DNA from: CAVTQY01 sp963736975
Lineage (GTDB): Bacteria > Pseudomonadota > Alphaproteobacteria > Acetobacterales > Acetobacteraceae
Direction of reading: 5' to 3'
Assembly: GCA_963736975.1 (NCBI GenBank)
Contig: CAVTQY010000002.1
Coordinates: 682,001-746,000 of the forward strand
Length of the DNA: 64,000 nt
Made by a program: the position numbers and the translations under genes. Positions 51,422-60,810 of the stretch are shown piece after piece (the first letter of the stretch is position 1; every line of letters starts with the position of its first letter). The notes under the pieces were generated by a model that searched no databases, was not told the origin of the DNA, and saw nothing but the letters and a program-made list of their open reading frames with translations.

Positions 51422-52078
51422 ATGAAGATTAAGGGCCTTCTGGTCGCCGCTGTGATCGCCGCCTCGCTTGCGGGCACGGCCGGCGCGCAGGCTACGGTTT
51501 TCGTGAGCGCGAAGGACGACATCTTTCTCGCGGGCCAAGCCACCATTCCGATCTTCCCGGCTTCTCAGACGCAAACACTTGTGCCCGGTAATGGGGCCGG
51601 CCTGATGCCGGTGACCGTGAGCGTAACCGGCGGCGAGACCCTGAACCTCACGGCCTCAGGAACTGCTGATTGTGGCATCGGGTGCTCCCCGTCCGGACCT
51701 GGCGGCAATCCCCAGTTCGGAACGTCCTCGATTGCTGCTTATGGCAACGTAGGTGCCTACACAGGAACGTCTGGCGAGGGTTTCCAGTTAGTCGGTGTTT
51801 TCAACAATGGTCCGACACCCTGGGCGCCGTTCGTGATCGGCAACGGTGGTTCATTCACCGTCCCGGTCGGCGCCACAAAGCTTTATCTGGGCCTGCCTGA
51901 CGGATTTAGCTTCCAAGGACCCCCGGGGACCTATAACGACAATAGTGGTGGATTCACTGTTACGGGCGTCAGTGTCCCCGAGCCCGCCACATGGCCTCTG
52001 ATCCTTGTTGGCTCAGGTGGTCTGGGCCTGGTGCTGCGCTCGCGTTCCAAAAAACCGGCTGGCATCGCCTGGTCGTAA
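51422..52078 (+). CDS. PEP-CTERM sorting-domain protein with LecA-like tail
   Basis: The 218-residue product has a signal peptide (MKIKGLLVAAVIAASLAGTA, cleavage near GAQA) and ends in the PEP-CTERM sorting signal: VSVPEPATWPLILVGSGGLG with a hydrophobic helix and RSRSKKP. Exosortase removes this signal in the membrane. The body is beta-rich: VTVSVTGGETLNLTASGTAD and GNGGSFTVPVGATKLYLGLP, then DGFSFQGPPGTYNDNSGGFT. The last block matches the galactose/Ca2+-binding region of LecA-type lectins (DNSG), so a carbohydrate-binding surface protein is likely. No exosortase gene is in the window. Confidence 0.85.
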   Translation: MKIKGLLVAAVIAASLAGTAGAQATVFVSAKDDIFLAGQATIPIFPASQTQTLVPGNGAGLMPVTVSVTGGETLNLTASGTADCGIGCSPSGPGGNPQFGTSSIAAYGNVGAYTGTSGEGFQLVGVFNNGPTPWAPFVIGNGGSFTVPVGATKLYLGLPDGFSFQGPPGTYNDNSGGFTVTGVSVPEPATWPLILVGSGGLGLVLRSRSKKPAGIAWS

Positions 52079-52629
52079 AATTCTTTACCTCGGCGTAGAC
52101 GACCAACTCCGCGCCGCCAAATTGGATGAGACTGTCGAGGCGTTATCCTCGGTCGTCCGCCCATGCGCCGAAGGCGCATGGTCCATGAGCGCCTGCCTGC
52201 GGTCATGGCGCACGTGGCAGGGAGGCCACTAGCGGCGGGGCCGCGGGCGCCAGGGGCGTGGATCTGAGCTACCCCGTCTAGATCTAGCCGGCTAATATAA
52301 CCGGCGCTATTCAGCGGCTTCCCGCGCGTCGGGTTTGTCGGAGCTGGTCGCGGCGTTCCTGCATCTAGCAGCATCACCATGTGCCCGACCAGATTCGTCG
52401 CACCTGCCAAGCAGGCTCTGCAGTCGACGCGGCGCGATTACTAAGCGGCCTGCGGCACCACCTCGCGCCACAGCGCGTCAGCGGCAGCGCGCCCAACCTC
52501 GGAATCGACTAAGTGTCCGTCCGGGAAGATGGCGAGTCATTAGAGTCGGTTAACGGGGGTCGTCGGGCGCTGTTGCTGCGACGCGAGCCCATGTGAGTTT
52601 ATCGGCGGCACTGAATTGCGAGGTGCCGA
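52079..52629. other. Gene-poor region with hairpins and a protein-end remnant
   Basis: CCATGCGCC (52161-52169) pairs with GGCGCATGG (52173-52181) around GAA, a strong hairpin about 85 bp downstream of the PEP-CTERM gene. GCCGG and CCGGC form a second one at 52287-52305. On the minus strand at about 52443-52530 a short frame reads IFPDGHLVDSEVGRAAADAL and WREVVPQAA before a stop, apparently the end of a lost gene. No complete gene was seen. Confidence 0.4.
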
Positions 52630-52950
52630 ATGTGGACGACCGAGACTCGCTGCCGCTATGACCGCCGCCGGCGGCGCTACCCGAGCGACTTAACGGACCA
52701 GGAGTGGCTGCTGGTCAAGCCGCTGATCCCACCGGCCAAGAAGGGCGGCACTGGAGATCGTAAAGCGCTCCGACGTCGGCAAGTTTGTGGTATTGCCGAA
52801 ACGCTGGATTGTGGAGCGCACCATAGCCTGTTGAACCGATGCCAACGGCTGGCCAAGGATTGGGAATGTCGGAACCGGAACGCTCTCGGCTTCCTGCGTT
52901 GGGCATCCATCCGCCTGATGGTCAGAAGACTTTGTCAGAACACAATATGA
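52630..52950 (+). pseudogene. IS5-family transposase remnant with large internal deletion
   Basis: The open frame joins the start of an IS5-type transposase (MWTTETRCRYDRRRRRYPSD, LTDQEWLLVKPLIPPAKKGG) directly to its end (LNRCQRLAKDWECRNRNALG, FLRWASIRLMVRRL). Another frame in between reads VGKFVVLPKRWIVERTIAC, the region just before that end, and a one-base loss at TGTTGAACCG explains the split. The DDE catalytic core is therefore missing. No clear terminal inverted repeats were identified, so only the transposase fragment is reported. Confidence 0.85.
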
Positions 52951-53119
52951 TCCCGGATGGACTCTAAGGGCTCGGGTGGGTTCCAGGGCGCGACGATGGC
53001 CGGCACGGCCAGTGCGGCGGACTTTGGCTTGCGCCTCATCCGGCACGGCGGCGGGCGATGACGATGTGAGGGTGGTCTGGTAAGCATGGCGCCGAGATGG
53101 GGCGCGGGGCGGTACGCTC
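52951..53119. other. Spacer without a recognised gene
   Basis: GC-rich sequence (170 bp) between the IS5 remnant and the broken membrane-protein gene. It may be the other half of the IS element's target or simply debris; nothing specific is visible. Confidence 0.3.
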
Positions 53120-53360
53120 CTATTTCGGCGGCCTAGCGAGCTGCACCGCGTAGAACGCCAGCCCAGCGATCGTCGCGCCCACGATAGGCCAGGGCCAATA
53201 GAGAGCCGGCATCAGCAGCCAAAGCCCAAAACCTCAGAGGTGTTCAGCCTATAGACTGGGGAGGTGCACCAAGCGAAGAGTACGCCGCCAAGGCATCCGA
53301 GGAAAAGCATCGCTACCAGCGCGACCTGGCGCTCGCGCGACCCGAGCGACGGGAATTCAT
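53120..53360 (-). pseudogene. Small membrane-protein gene broken by two single-base shifts
   Basis: A very good ribosome site (GGAGGAGGGATC) precedes an ATG at 53360, but that frame stops after 15 codons. The next frame carries EFPSLGSRERQVALVAMLFL and GCLGGVLFAWCTSPVYRLNT, ending at a stop after GFGC, and a third frame continues with GLWLLMPALYWPWPIVGATI and AGLAFYAVQLARPPK to 53120. Together they give an approximately 80-residue two-helix membrane protein. Restoring one G near the start and one G near 53232 would mend it. The strong initiation site shows it was once expressed. Confidence 0.6.
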
Positions 53361-53580
53361 GATCCCTCCTCCTTCCTTGTGGGCCTATCGTCCATTGCTT
53401 GCCCTGGGCGATGAGGATGTGGGCAGTCCGTTAGCACGCCTAGGGGCATAGAATGCCGAGCCCGGGCAGGAGAGTTTTTTGCTTTCTGTCCTGTCAATGT
53501 CCTGTTTGCGGGTGGGCCACTCTCCTACTACGGCGCTACTCTGACGACATAAAGCCCAGGAATCAGCCGCTTAGCTTCCA
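53361..53580. other. Spacer upstream of tRNA-Thr 3' end
   Basis: This 220-bp stretch separates the broken membrane-protein gene from the 3' end of the tRNA. No att-like repeat of the tRNA end was found in it or at the left edge of the accessory region near 46.9 kb by eye. Confidence 0.3.
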
Positions 53581-53652
53581 TGCCGGGTGAGGGATTTGAA
53601 CCCCCGACCTTCGGTTTACAAAACCGCTGCACTACCGCTGTGCTAACCCGGC
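53581..53652 (-). tRNA. tRNA-Thr (TGT anticodon)
   Basis: On the minus strand the gene reads GCCGGGT ... ACCCGGC A, a perfect seven-base acceptor stem with discriminator A. The anticodon arm is CGGTT-TTGTAAA-AACCG with TGT in the loop, and the T arm is GGGGGTTCAAATCCC. CCA is not encoded. The anticodon reads ACA threonine codons. Its 3' end faces the accessory region to the left, the normal orientation for an integration target, though no integrase is present. Confidence 0.95.
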
Positions 53653-54117
53653 CTACTCGCTTGGGCCTGTTGTGTTTTTAGCTCAGCCGTGGGTTGCATT
53701 CAACCGCTCCGTGGGCGGATCCCGCCGCGCTCAAAGCACGTCATTGCTCAGAAGCTGTAGTCTTCGTCACAGCCGAGAACCGGAGCGCCTTTCTAAGAGG
53801 TTCCACGGCAGAACGGAGCCCTCATGCAGCAAGACGACCTGTCGGCGTATTTCGCGGCGATGCGGGCGTTGCGAAGCAACGACGCCTCGGTACGCCGACC
53901 GGCTATCACGCACCTCCTGGAGCTTGCCCGACGGCATCCTCAAGGAGCAATCGGCGCCCGGGCAGAACGCGAACTGATCCGGGAATTCGGGGCATACGCG
54001 GTAAGCGACGGTCTGTCGGGCTGTGCCGGATCCGCCCAAACGTTTACGCCTGCGCCAGCGATTGCAGCGCCTGTGCCTGGGTCTGGTGAGAGGGGGATTT
54101 CATGCCGTGGGTGGCGT
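53653..54117. other. Region upstream of tRNA-Thr with a doubtful plus-strand frame
   Basis: At 53824 an ATG with GGAG six bases upstream opens a helical product (MQQDDLSAYFAAMRALRSND, AITHLLELARRHPQGAIGAR) that is convincing for about 65 residues and then becomes random and runs antisense into the aminotransferase gene. It may be the start of a truncated gene. No other coding signal is seen. Confidence 0.35.
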
Positions 54118-55518
54118 TTACACCAGGCTGATCTGCTCGCGGCGAAGCTGCACGGTCAGCTCGTCCAGCGCCTTGCTGGCGCGCCCCAGCATCTCGTCCA
54201 CCTCCGCCGCCGTGATCACCAGCGGCGGGCTGAAGCAGAGCGTATCACCCGGCACCGATCGTCCGATCACGCCATGCTGCTCCATCAGCTTCACCCATCG
54301 CCCGCCGAGCTTGAGCTGCGGATCGAAATTCTGCCGTGTCGCTTTGTCCGCGACCAGCTCGATCGCCGCGACCAGCCCGACCCCGCGTACCTCCCCCACC
54401 AACGGATGGTCGGCAAACCGGCGCCGCAGCTCCTTCTGCATATGCGCGCCGACCTCACGCACATGCGCGCCGATATCGATTTCGTCGTAGATTTTCAGCG
54501 TCTCGACCGCGACCGCCGCGGCTACAGGGTGGCCGGAATAGGTGAAACCGTGGCCGAACGTGCCGATCTCGTTGCTCTCTTTGGCGAGTGCCTGAAACAC
54601 GCGGTCGTTCACCATCACCGCGCTGATCGGCAGGTAGGATGAAGACAGCGCCTTGGCGCAGGTCAGGATGTCGGGCTCGATGTTGAAGGTCTGGCTGCCC
54701 CAGTAGTTGCCGGTGCGCCAGAAACCGCAGATCACCTCGTCGGCCACGAACAGGATGTCGTATTTCCGGCATACCGCCTGGATGTTCTCGAAATAGCCGC
54801 GCGGGGGCACGATCACGCCCCCCGCGCCCATCACCGGTTCGGCGAACATGGCCGCGACGGTGTCCGGGTTCTCCGCCAGGATCAGCTTCTCGAGCTCATC
54901 AGCGCAGCGCGTCGCGAACGCGTCCTCGGATTCGCCGGGTAGGGCGTTGCGATAATAATGCGGCGTCATGGTGTGGATGAACCCCGACAGCGGCACATCG
55001 AAGCTGCGGTGGTTGTGCGGGATGCCGGTCAGCGACGACGCGGCAAGGGTAATGCCGTGATAGCCCTTCAGCCGGCCGATGATCTTCTTCTTCTCGGGCC
55101 GGCGCAGCGCGTTGTTGAAATACCAAATCATCTTGATCGCGCTGTCGTTCGCCTCCGATCCGGAATTGGCGAAGAACACCTTGCTCATCGGCCCAGGCGC
55201 ACGCTGGATCAGCATCTCCGCGAGGTCGATGCAGGGTTCATGCGACTTCGCCGTGAAGCCGTGGTAGAATGGCAGGTTGCGCATCTGCGCCGTCGCGGCC
55301 TGCACCAGCCGCTCGTTGTCGAAGCCCAGGGAGGCGCACCACAGCCCGGCCATCGCCTCGATATATTCCTTGCCGGAATCGTCCCACACGCATGCGCCCT
55401 TGCCGTGCGTGATCACCACCGGCCCGATTTCCTGATGTGTTTTCAGGTCGGTGTATGGGTGAAGCACATTGGCGATGTCGCGCGCGGCGGCCGAATTGGC
55501 GCCGAAAGGCGGGCTCAT
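54118..55518 (-). CDS. Class III PLP-dependent aminotransferase (omega-amino acid type)
   Basis: The 466-residue enzyme transfers an amino group between an omega-amine or beta-amino acid and a 2-oxo acid. It has EYIEAMAGLWCASLGFDNER, KVFFANSGSEANDSAIKMIW (PLP phosphate site), IIGRLKGYHGITLAASSLTG, YDILFVADEVICGFWRTGNY with the PLP Asp, and DILTCAKALSSSYLPISAVM with the Schiff-base Lys. The N-terminus HPYTDLKTHQEIGPVVITHG is typical of the omega-transaminase branch. The residue pattern does not say which amine. A 465-bp stretch without a supported gene separates it from the tRNA. Confidence 0.92.
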   Translation of the reverse strand: MSPPFGANSAAARDIANVLHPYTDLKTHQEIGPVVITHGKGACVWDDSGKEYIEAMAGLWCASLGFDNERLVQAATAQMRNLPFYHGFTAKSHEPCIDLAEMLIQRAPGPMSKVFFANSGSEANDSAIKMIWYFNNALRRPEKKKIIGRLKGYHGITLAASSLTGIPHNHRSFDVPLSGFIHTMTPHYYRNALPGESEDAFATRCADELEKLILAENPDTVAAMFAEPVMGAGGVIVPPRGYFENIQAVCRKYDILFVADEVICGFWRTGNYWGSQTFNIEPDILTCAKALSSSYLPISAVMVNDRVFQALAKESNEIGTFGHGFTYSGHPVAAAVAVETLKIYDEIDIGAHVREVGAHMQKELRRRFADHPLVGEVRGVGLVAAIELVADKATRQNFDPQLKLGGRWVKLMEQHGVIGRSVPGDTLCFSPPLVITAAEVDEMLGRASKALDELTVQLRREQISLV

Positions 55519-55551
55519 GACTGTCTCCTGGGTTGGCGTTTGACGCGCAGT

Positions 55552-57286
55552 CTACGCCGCCTGGAGTGCCACGACAAACTCGCCCACATTGACCGACAAC
55601 GCGGCGGCCTGCTGTGACATCTTGCCGGCCGAAGCTAGGACTGCGCCGCGGCGCCGTCGGTGCCTTTCGCGGCCTCGCGAACGCCCTCGATCGTGTTGGT
55701 CACATCCTCCGCGCTACGCGCCGTCCGCTGCACGTTGCTGGCGATCTCCGCCGTCGCCGCGCTCTGCTCCTCGATCGCCGCGGCGATCGCGGTCGCGATC
55801 TGGCTGACCTGCTCGATCGTCCCGCTGATCCCTCGAATTGCGCCAACAGCGTCGCTCGTCGCGGACTGGATCTGGTTGATTTGCGTCCCGATCTCTTCGG
55901 TCGCCTTGCTGGTCTGCTGCGCCAGATTTTGACCTCGCTGGCGACCACGGCGAAGCCCTTCCCGGCCTCGACGGCCCGCGCCGCCTCGATCGTGGCGTTC
56001 AGGGCCAGCAGGTTCGTCTGGCCGGCGATGTTGGTGATCAGCTCCACAACTTGACCAATCTTTTGCGCGCCGTCCGACAAGGCCTGCACGATCGTATCCG
56101 TCCGCCGCCTGTCGGACACCGCCTGTGTCGTGATGGCGGACGACTGCGCCACTTGCCGGCTGATCTCGGCAATAGAGCTTGTGAGTTGCTCGGCCGCGGC
56201 CGCCGCGGCCTGCACACCTTCCCTGGCCTGCTCCGCCGCCCCTGCGACGGCGACGGCCTGTTGCTTGGATTGCTCCGCCAACACCGTCATCGACCGGGCG
56301 GTATCTTCCACATCCGAGGAAGCCGAGACGATCGCACCGCTCGCGGCGCGGAATCTCTCCTTGAAGCCCTCAACCAGCTCCCTCAGCCGTTCCGCTCGTG
56401 CTTGGCGGCCCGCCTGCTCGGCGGCTTGCTCCGCCGCTCGCGCTTTCGCCGCCTGGCTGTCGCCCAGTATACGGGCCTGCATGCCGGCAACCGCTTGCAA
56501 CAGGCGCGCCGTCTCGCTGCGGCCGATGCGGCGCGGCACCGGGATGGCATTGTCGAGTCGGCCCGCCGCTACCGAGTCAGCCACCCGCGCCGTCAGTCGC
56601 AGCGCGGGCACGATCGAGCGGGTCAACAAAGCGGTGATGAGCAGGCCGAGAGCGACAGACAGGCCGCCGGCAATGCGCGTCAGCCGCTGGCGATGTGTCA
56701 TGTCCGCCTCGACTTGCGTGCGGAAGGCATAGCCGTCCTGGGCGAAATCCTCCATCACGTCATCGAATGCGGTTGACATCGCCTTGAGTTTCGGCAGCAC
56801 GGCCGCATCATCGAGCCTTGTGCCGGTCAACGGGGCAAGCTGAGCCCGTAGTTGCTAGGCCGCGCGGCGGGTCGGGTCCGACATCGATCGTTGGATCGCG
56901 ACGTCCAGGTCGTCGAGCACGTCGCCTATGGCGGCCTTCGCGCTGGCCTGATCCGGTGCAGCGACCGGGACCGTCGCGGCCCCGCTCGCGGGCGCGCCGC
57001 GCGCGACGACGAGCAGGCGCTGACGTTCGCTGAGTTCCCCCGCTGCCGCCGGACGGCGAGCTTCATCGGCCGCGCGCGTGGCGTTGTGCTCGACGTAAAG
57101 CCCCCTCGCCCGCTCGAATTTCGCCTGCGCGCTGCGGGCAAAATTCACCGACATGAACGCCCCGTCGTAAATCCTGAGCGCGGTACTGCCCAGCTCTTGC
57201 TCGCCTCTCAGCGCGTAAACCCCGAGCACCACGGTGACTAACGTCATGGTCAGGCAAGCCAGCAGAATTCTCAGAACAACGGGCAT
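55552..57286 (-). pseudogene. Methyl-accepting chemotaxis protein with a nonsense codon and two frameshifts
   Basis: From ATG 57286 a signal/anchor helix and periplasmic four-helix part read to STRR-type SMSDPTRRAA, then TAG (56855-56857), then the same frame resumes QLRAQLAPLTGTRLDDAAVL. HAMP follows (GLLITALLTRSIVPALRLTA), then the signalling domain up to GKGFAVVASEVK. There the run AAAA at 55927-55930 is one A short; with five the protein continues NLAQQTSKATEEIGTQINQI and EQSAATAEIASNVQRTARSA. A last shift near 55637 links GTDGAAAQ to VLASAGKMSQQAAALSVNVG and a stop at 55552. Three lesions make this a chemoreceptor pseudogene. Confidence 0.85.
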
Positions 57287-57322
57287 GGGACACTCGCACG
57301 CAACTGGCGTTGACTCATCCGG

Positions 57323-57640
57323 TCACTTCACGGTGACCGTCATCTTCATTTTCGGATGGATCAGGCAAAGCACCTTGTACTCGCCGGCCTTATCGAACGT
57401 GATACTCGTCTGGTCGCCCGGCTTTTCCATGGCGCCCGGGGTTGTCGAGCCATCGGGTTTCGTCACGCTGATATCATGGACAACCTGATCATCGTTGCTG
57501 AAGACGACGGTCTCGCCCGCACCGACCGTGAGCGTCTCGACCGAGAACTGCTTGTCTTTCTGGATTATGGTTTGGTCCGCCCAGGCCACGAACGTCGCAG
57601 CCCCGAGCAAAGCAGCGGCGGCAAGAACGATCCGTCTCAT
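57323..57640 (-). CDS. Cupredoxin (amicyanin/plastocyanin-like) periplasmic copper protein
   Basis: The 105-residue product has a signal peptide (MRRIVLAAAALLGAATFVAW, then ADQT) and a single type 1 copper fold. Ligands are His55 in DQVVHDISVTK, and Cys92, His95 and Met98 in KVLCLIHPKMKM, with the C-x2-H-x2-M spacing of amicyanin and pseudoazurin. Such proteins carry electrons, here perhaps to or from the neighbouring di-haem peroxidase, which is degraded. AAGGA precedes the ATG. It is the only intact gene of the three-gene chemoreceptor/cupredoxin/peroxidase set. Confidence 0.88.
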   Translation of the reverse strand: MRRIVLAAAALLGAATFVAWADQTIIQKDKQFSVETLTVGAGETVVFSNDDQVVHDISVTKPDGSTTPGAMEKPGDQTSITFDKAGEYKVLCLIHPKMKMTVTVK

Positions 57641-57644
57641 TCAC

Positions 57645-58679
57645 TCAATCCTTCACCGGGAGTACCGGCAACGCGACGGGATCGTCGCGGCTGGTCAGCG
57701 TGTTCAGGAAAGCCACGAGATCATCGACCTCCTGTCCCGTCAGGCCCAGCGGTGCATCTCGGGCGACAGACTCTCGCGTTGCACGAAGCCGGTATCATAA
57801 TGCACGACCACATCGTGCAGCGTGGCGATCGAGCCATCATGCATGTATGGACCGCGCTCGGCCACATTGCGCAGTGTCGGGGTCTTGAACGCGTGCTGCA
57901 GGGCAGGAACACCCGGCACTTGCGCGCCGCGGCCGGGATCAGCGCTCGGCAGGCCGATATCGTGGAACCCGTCGTCCGTCAGGCGCCATCCGGAATGGCA
58001 GGCCGCGCAGTTGGCCTTGTTGTTGAACAGCAGGAAACCGCGGTTCGCACTTTCGCTGATCGCGCTCTCATCTCCGTCGATCCAACGGTCAAACGGCGCC
58101 TTGTTGCTGACCTCCGTCCGCTCGAATGTCGCGATCGCCTGCGCGATGCGGGGGAAGGTGACCTCGTCGGTCCCGAACGCCGTCCGGAACGCGTGGTGAT
58201 AGGCCGGCACCGCCGCGACCCGGGCGACAACCATGTCCAACGTGCCACCCATCTCCGCCGGCGTACTCATCGGGCCGCTGGCCTGGTCCTCGAGGCTGTT
58301 CTTGCGGCCGTCCCACATGAGCAGATCGGCCCACGCCAGATCGAGGATCGTGGGCGCCGCACGCGGAAGCTGCTTCTCATCGTGACCGATGCCGACCCTC
58401 AGCCCATCCTGTCAGCTCAATGCCGGGTTGTGGCAGGTTGCGCAGGACATTGTCCCGGCTATCGACAGGCGCGGATCGAAGAACAGCATCTCCCCGAGCG
58501 CGGCTTTGGCGTCGGAATATGGGTTATCGGATGGAAACCGGATTGCGTTCGGACGTTTGTATTCGCTTTTCAGTTCCGCGATCGGCTTGCCCGTTCCGCC
58601 GTACCAGACGCTGCATCGTCTCCCCTCACCGATGTCGGGGCTTTCACCGATCTTGCGGTTGACCTCTTGCAGAACCCTT
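57645..58679 (-). pseudogene. Di-haem cytochrome c peroxidase/MauG-like gene, truncated and interrupted
   Basis: The frame opens directly after the stop of the upstream membrane-protein gene with no start codon or signal peptide. It reads AELKSEYKRPNAIRFPSDNP, LGEMLFFDPRLSIAGTMS and the first haem site SCATCHNPALS, followed by TGA exactly where Trp is expected (CHNPALSWQDG), then resumes RVGIGHDEKQLPRAAPTILD and LAWADLLMWDGR. The second haem site is NKANCAACHSGWRLTDDGFH. Near 57757 one G is missing (ATGCACCG for ATGGCACCG); the next frame gives PLGLTGQEVDDLVAFLNTLT to the stop at 57645. Missing 5' end, nonsense codon and frameshift show a dead gene, or a badly broken assembly. Confidence 0.85.
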
Positions 58680-58681
58680 AA

Positions 58682-60232
58682 TCAGCGAGCCAGTGGGCAG
58701 GCCAGGATGCTGTCGTTATCCAGGTTGGAACGCACCGACACACACTCGCCCGCGCGGCGCAACCCGTAAAACTGCAGCGTTGCCCCGGCATAGCCAGGAT
58801 TGTCCCGCGGCATTTCCAGCCCCCAGAGCGGGCCGGTCCAGCCGCGGATCTTCGATTCGACCGCCCGCGCGAGCCGGTTGCCTTCCCCGGGGTAAAGCTG
58901 GTTGTTATTAGCTCCAACGAAACTGATATCCGGTGAAGCAAAGGCGGCCACATAGGCCATCGGCGACGGATCCAGCAACACGACCAGACTGCCGCGCGGG
59001 ATCGGCGGGAGTCCAACCTCCACAGCGGTTGGGCCTGGCGTCGCGCGATTCCACCGCGGATAGATGGTGACCGCGATCAACAGCAACGCGAGGCTCCCCG
59101 CGCTGACGCCGCGCCATCGGCTGCTCAACCGCTCGAGCAAAGGTTGCAGCGCCAGCAACACCAGAATGCCGGACAGCAATTCCAGCGCCCCGAGGTAGCG
59201 CAGGATCGAGAAACATGCCTCCCATACAACATAGGAGGTTGCCCAGAACGCCACCAAAGCAGTGCTGCGATCGCATCGCCTTCGCCTTATCGCCCGTGCG
59301 GCGATCGCGATTCCCGCCACCCAACCTAGGCCAATGCGCGGATCGCGCACCGGCCACTCGCTGATCAGCGTCGCCGGCGAAAAGGCCCAGAACAGCGGAT
59401 AAACCAACGCCTGCGCGACCGAGCCTGGCAAGAAACGCTGATCCGACATATCGACGGGCGCCGCCCAGGGCGAGTGAAACACCTGATTGAAAAACGGGAA
59501 CACCGGATCGCCGGAGCGCTGCCACAGACTCCACCACCAGAAACCGCCGGTGAGACCCGCCCCGACCACACTCCCGATAACAAACCAAAACAGCCGCTCC
59601 ATACGCCGCCCCGGCCTTGCCAACGGCAGCATCGCCAACAAGCCGAAGCCGTACGGCCCCGCGGTCAGCTTCAGGCCCGCCGCGATCCCGGCAAGCAGAC
59701 CGGCGCCTAGCCATGACCGCGCTGACTCGGACTGGCCCACTACAAGCAGCAGCGCGCCCAACACGCAGGCGGTTGGGCCCATCTCGCTCATCGTCGTCCC
59801 CAGCGTGGGCAGCGCCGCCGCCCCGGTCAGGCCGATCGCCACCGCGGCCAGCGCCTGCCAGGGCGTCAGCAGACGGCGCGCGAGCACCATCAGCAGCGCC
59901 GCGGCCAGCGCATGCGGCATTGCCAGCATCACTACCAAGAACCGCGGCATGTGGTTGAACGCGCTCAACAGCAGTGCGTAGGCAATGTCCAACACGGGCG
60001 TGATGAAGGTCTGCATCTGTGCCGGCGCGAGATCCACGCCGACCCGCCCGTGCAGCCACGCATATCCGTTGTAGAGATGATAGTTCCGCAGATCCCACGT
60101 GGCATCCGGGGAGAGCATCGCTGCGTAGAGCAGCACCGCCGCGGCGACCAGTCCCGGCCCGGTCCACGATAAGTTGGTTGCGTTTGCCCATATCCACCGA
60201 TACGGGAGCGCATAGCCGGAAGCCGCCTGCAT
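58682..60232 (-). CDS. Polytopic membrane protein, glycosyltransferase-like (unassigned family)
   Basis: The 516-residue protein has about ten to twelve hydrophobic segments, for example GPGLVAAAVLLYAAMLSPDA, FLVVMLAMPHALAAALLMVL and LALLLIAVTIYPRWNRATPG. It has an early loop LSPDATWDLRNYHLYNGYAW, resembling the acidic first loop of lipid-linked-sugar glycosyltransferases (GT-C), and a soluble C-terminal part (GSLVVLLDPSPMAYVAAFAS). This layout fits DUF-type mannosyl/arabinosyl transferases but no motif proves it. The stop abuts the truncated peroxidase, suggesting a recombination point at about 58680. Confidence 0.7.
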   Translation of the reverse strand: MQAASGYALPYRWIWANATNLSWTGPGLVAAAVLLYAAMLSPDATWDLRNYHLYNGYAWLHGRVGVDLAPAQMQTFITPVLDIAYALLLSAFNHMPRFLVVMLAMPHALAAALLMVLARRLLTPWQALAAVAIGLTGAAALPTLGTTMSEMGPTACVLGALLLVVGQSESARSWLGAGLLAGIAAGLKLTAGPYGFGLLAMLPLARPGRRMERLFWFVIGSVVGAGLTGGFWWWSLWQRSGDPVFPFFNQVFHSPWAAPVDMSDQRFLPGSVAQALVYPLFWAFSPATLISEWPVRDPRIGLGWVAGIAIAARAIRRRRCDRSTALVAFWATSYVVWEACFSILRYLGALELLSGILVLLALQPLLERLSSRWRGVSAGSLALLLIAVTIYPRWNRATPGPTAVEVGLPPIPRGSLVVLLDPSPMAYVAAFASPDISFVGANNNQLYPGEGNRLARAVESKIRGWTGPLWGLEMPRDNPGYAGATLQFYGLRRAGECVSVRSNLDNDSILACPLAR

Positions 60233-60266
60233 CGACGCAGGCTAAAGCACGCTTCTTGCCGGCTCC

Positions 60267-60716
60267 TTAACCGCCGTGTTCGTCACCGGGGCGGGGGCCA
60301 TGCCGGATCGGCGCCCCATCGCGCGGCGTTCGTGCATAGCGCGGCAGTTCGTCGAGAACCTCGAACCACGCCACCTGCTCCTCCACACGCACATGCGCCT
60401 GGGGGATCAGTGCCGCGGGATCGTCAAAACTGCACAGATAGAGATCCATGTGATCCGGTCGCCGATCGCTCTCATAAGCGAGCGGCGAGCCGCAGCGCCC
60501 GCAGAAGCTGCGCCGCACCCCCGGCGATGACGCGAAACCGCGGGGCTGCCCCTGCGTGAACCGAACGTCGTTGCGCTGCATGATGACAAACGTCGTGACC
60601 GGCGACGAGGTGTTCCGTCGGCAACTCTCGCAATGGCAATGCACGATCTGCACCGGCTCGCCCGACACGGCAAACGCAATGTCGCCGCAGAGACAATGAC
60701 CCGTCAGGCCGCTCAT
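60267..60716 (-). CDS. GFA-family (Mss4-like) zinc protein
   Basis: The 149-residue product starts MSGLTGHCLCGDIAFAVSGE behind AGGAGG. It shows the glutathione-dependent formaldehyde-activating family (PF04828) zinc pattern: C-x-C in HCLCGDI, VQIVHCHCESCRRNTSSPVT (C-x-C-x2-C), and RSFCGRCGSPLAYESD (C-x2-C). The fold binds zinc; activity toward glutathione adducts is known for only a few members. The divergent MFS exporter shares its promoter region, which contains a perfect palindrome, so the pair may be co-regulated. Confidence 0.88.
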   Translation of the reverse strand: MSGLTGHCLCGDIAFAVSGEPVQIVHCHCESCRRNTSSPVTTFVIMQRNDVRFTQGQPRGFASSPGVRRSFCGRCGSPLAYESDRRPDHMDLYLCSFDDPAALIPQAHVRVEEQVAWFEVLDELPRYARTPRDGAPIRHGPRPGDEHGG

Positions 60717-60810
60717 GATCGAGCCTCCTGTGGCCGACACTTCGTTCCGCGCCGAAGCAATCTCGCTCGCATGCCAGGTCCTCGCTCACAACCTCGCCAG
60801 GCGGGGCGTC

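Noticed and set aside
58420..58460. Possible selenocysteine TGA in the MauG-like gene
   Set aside because: The position is a conserved Trp in the family and there is no SECIS-like hairpin or other selenoprotein hint; other lesions are present too.
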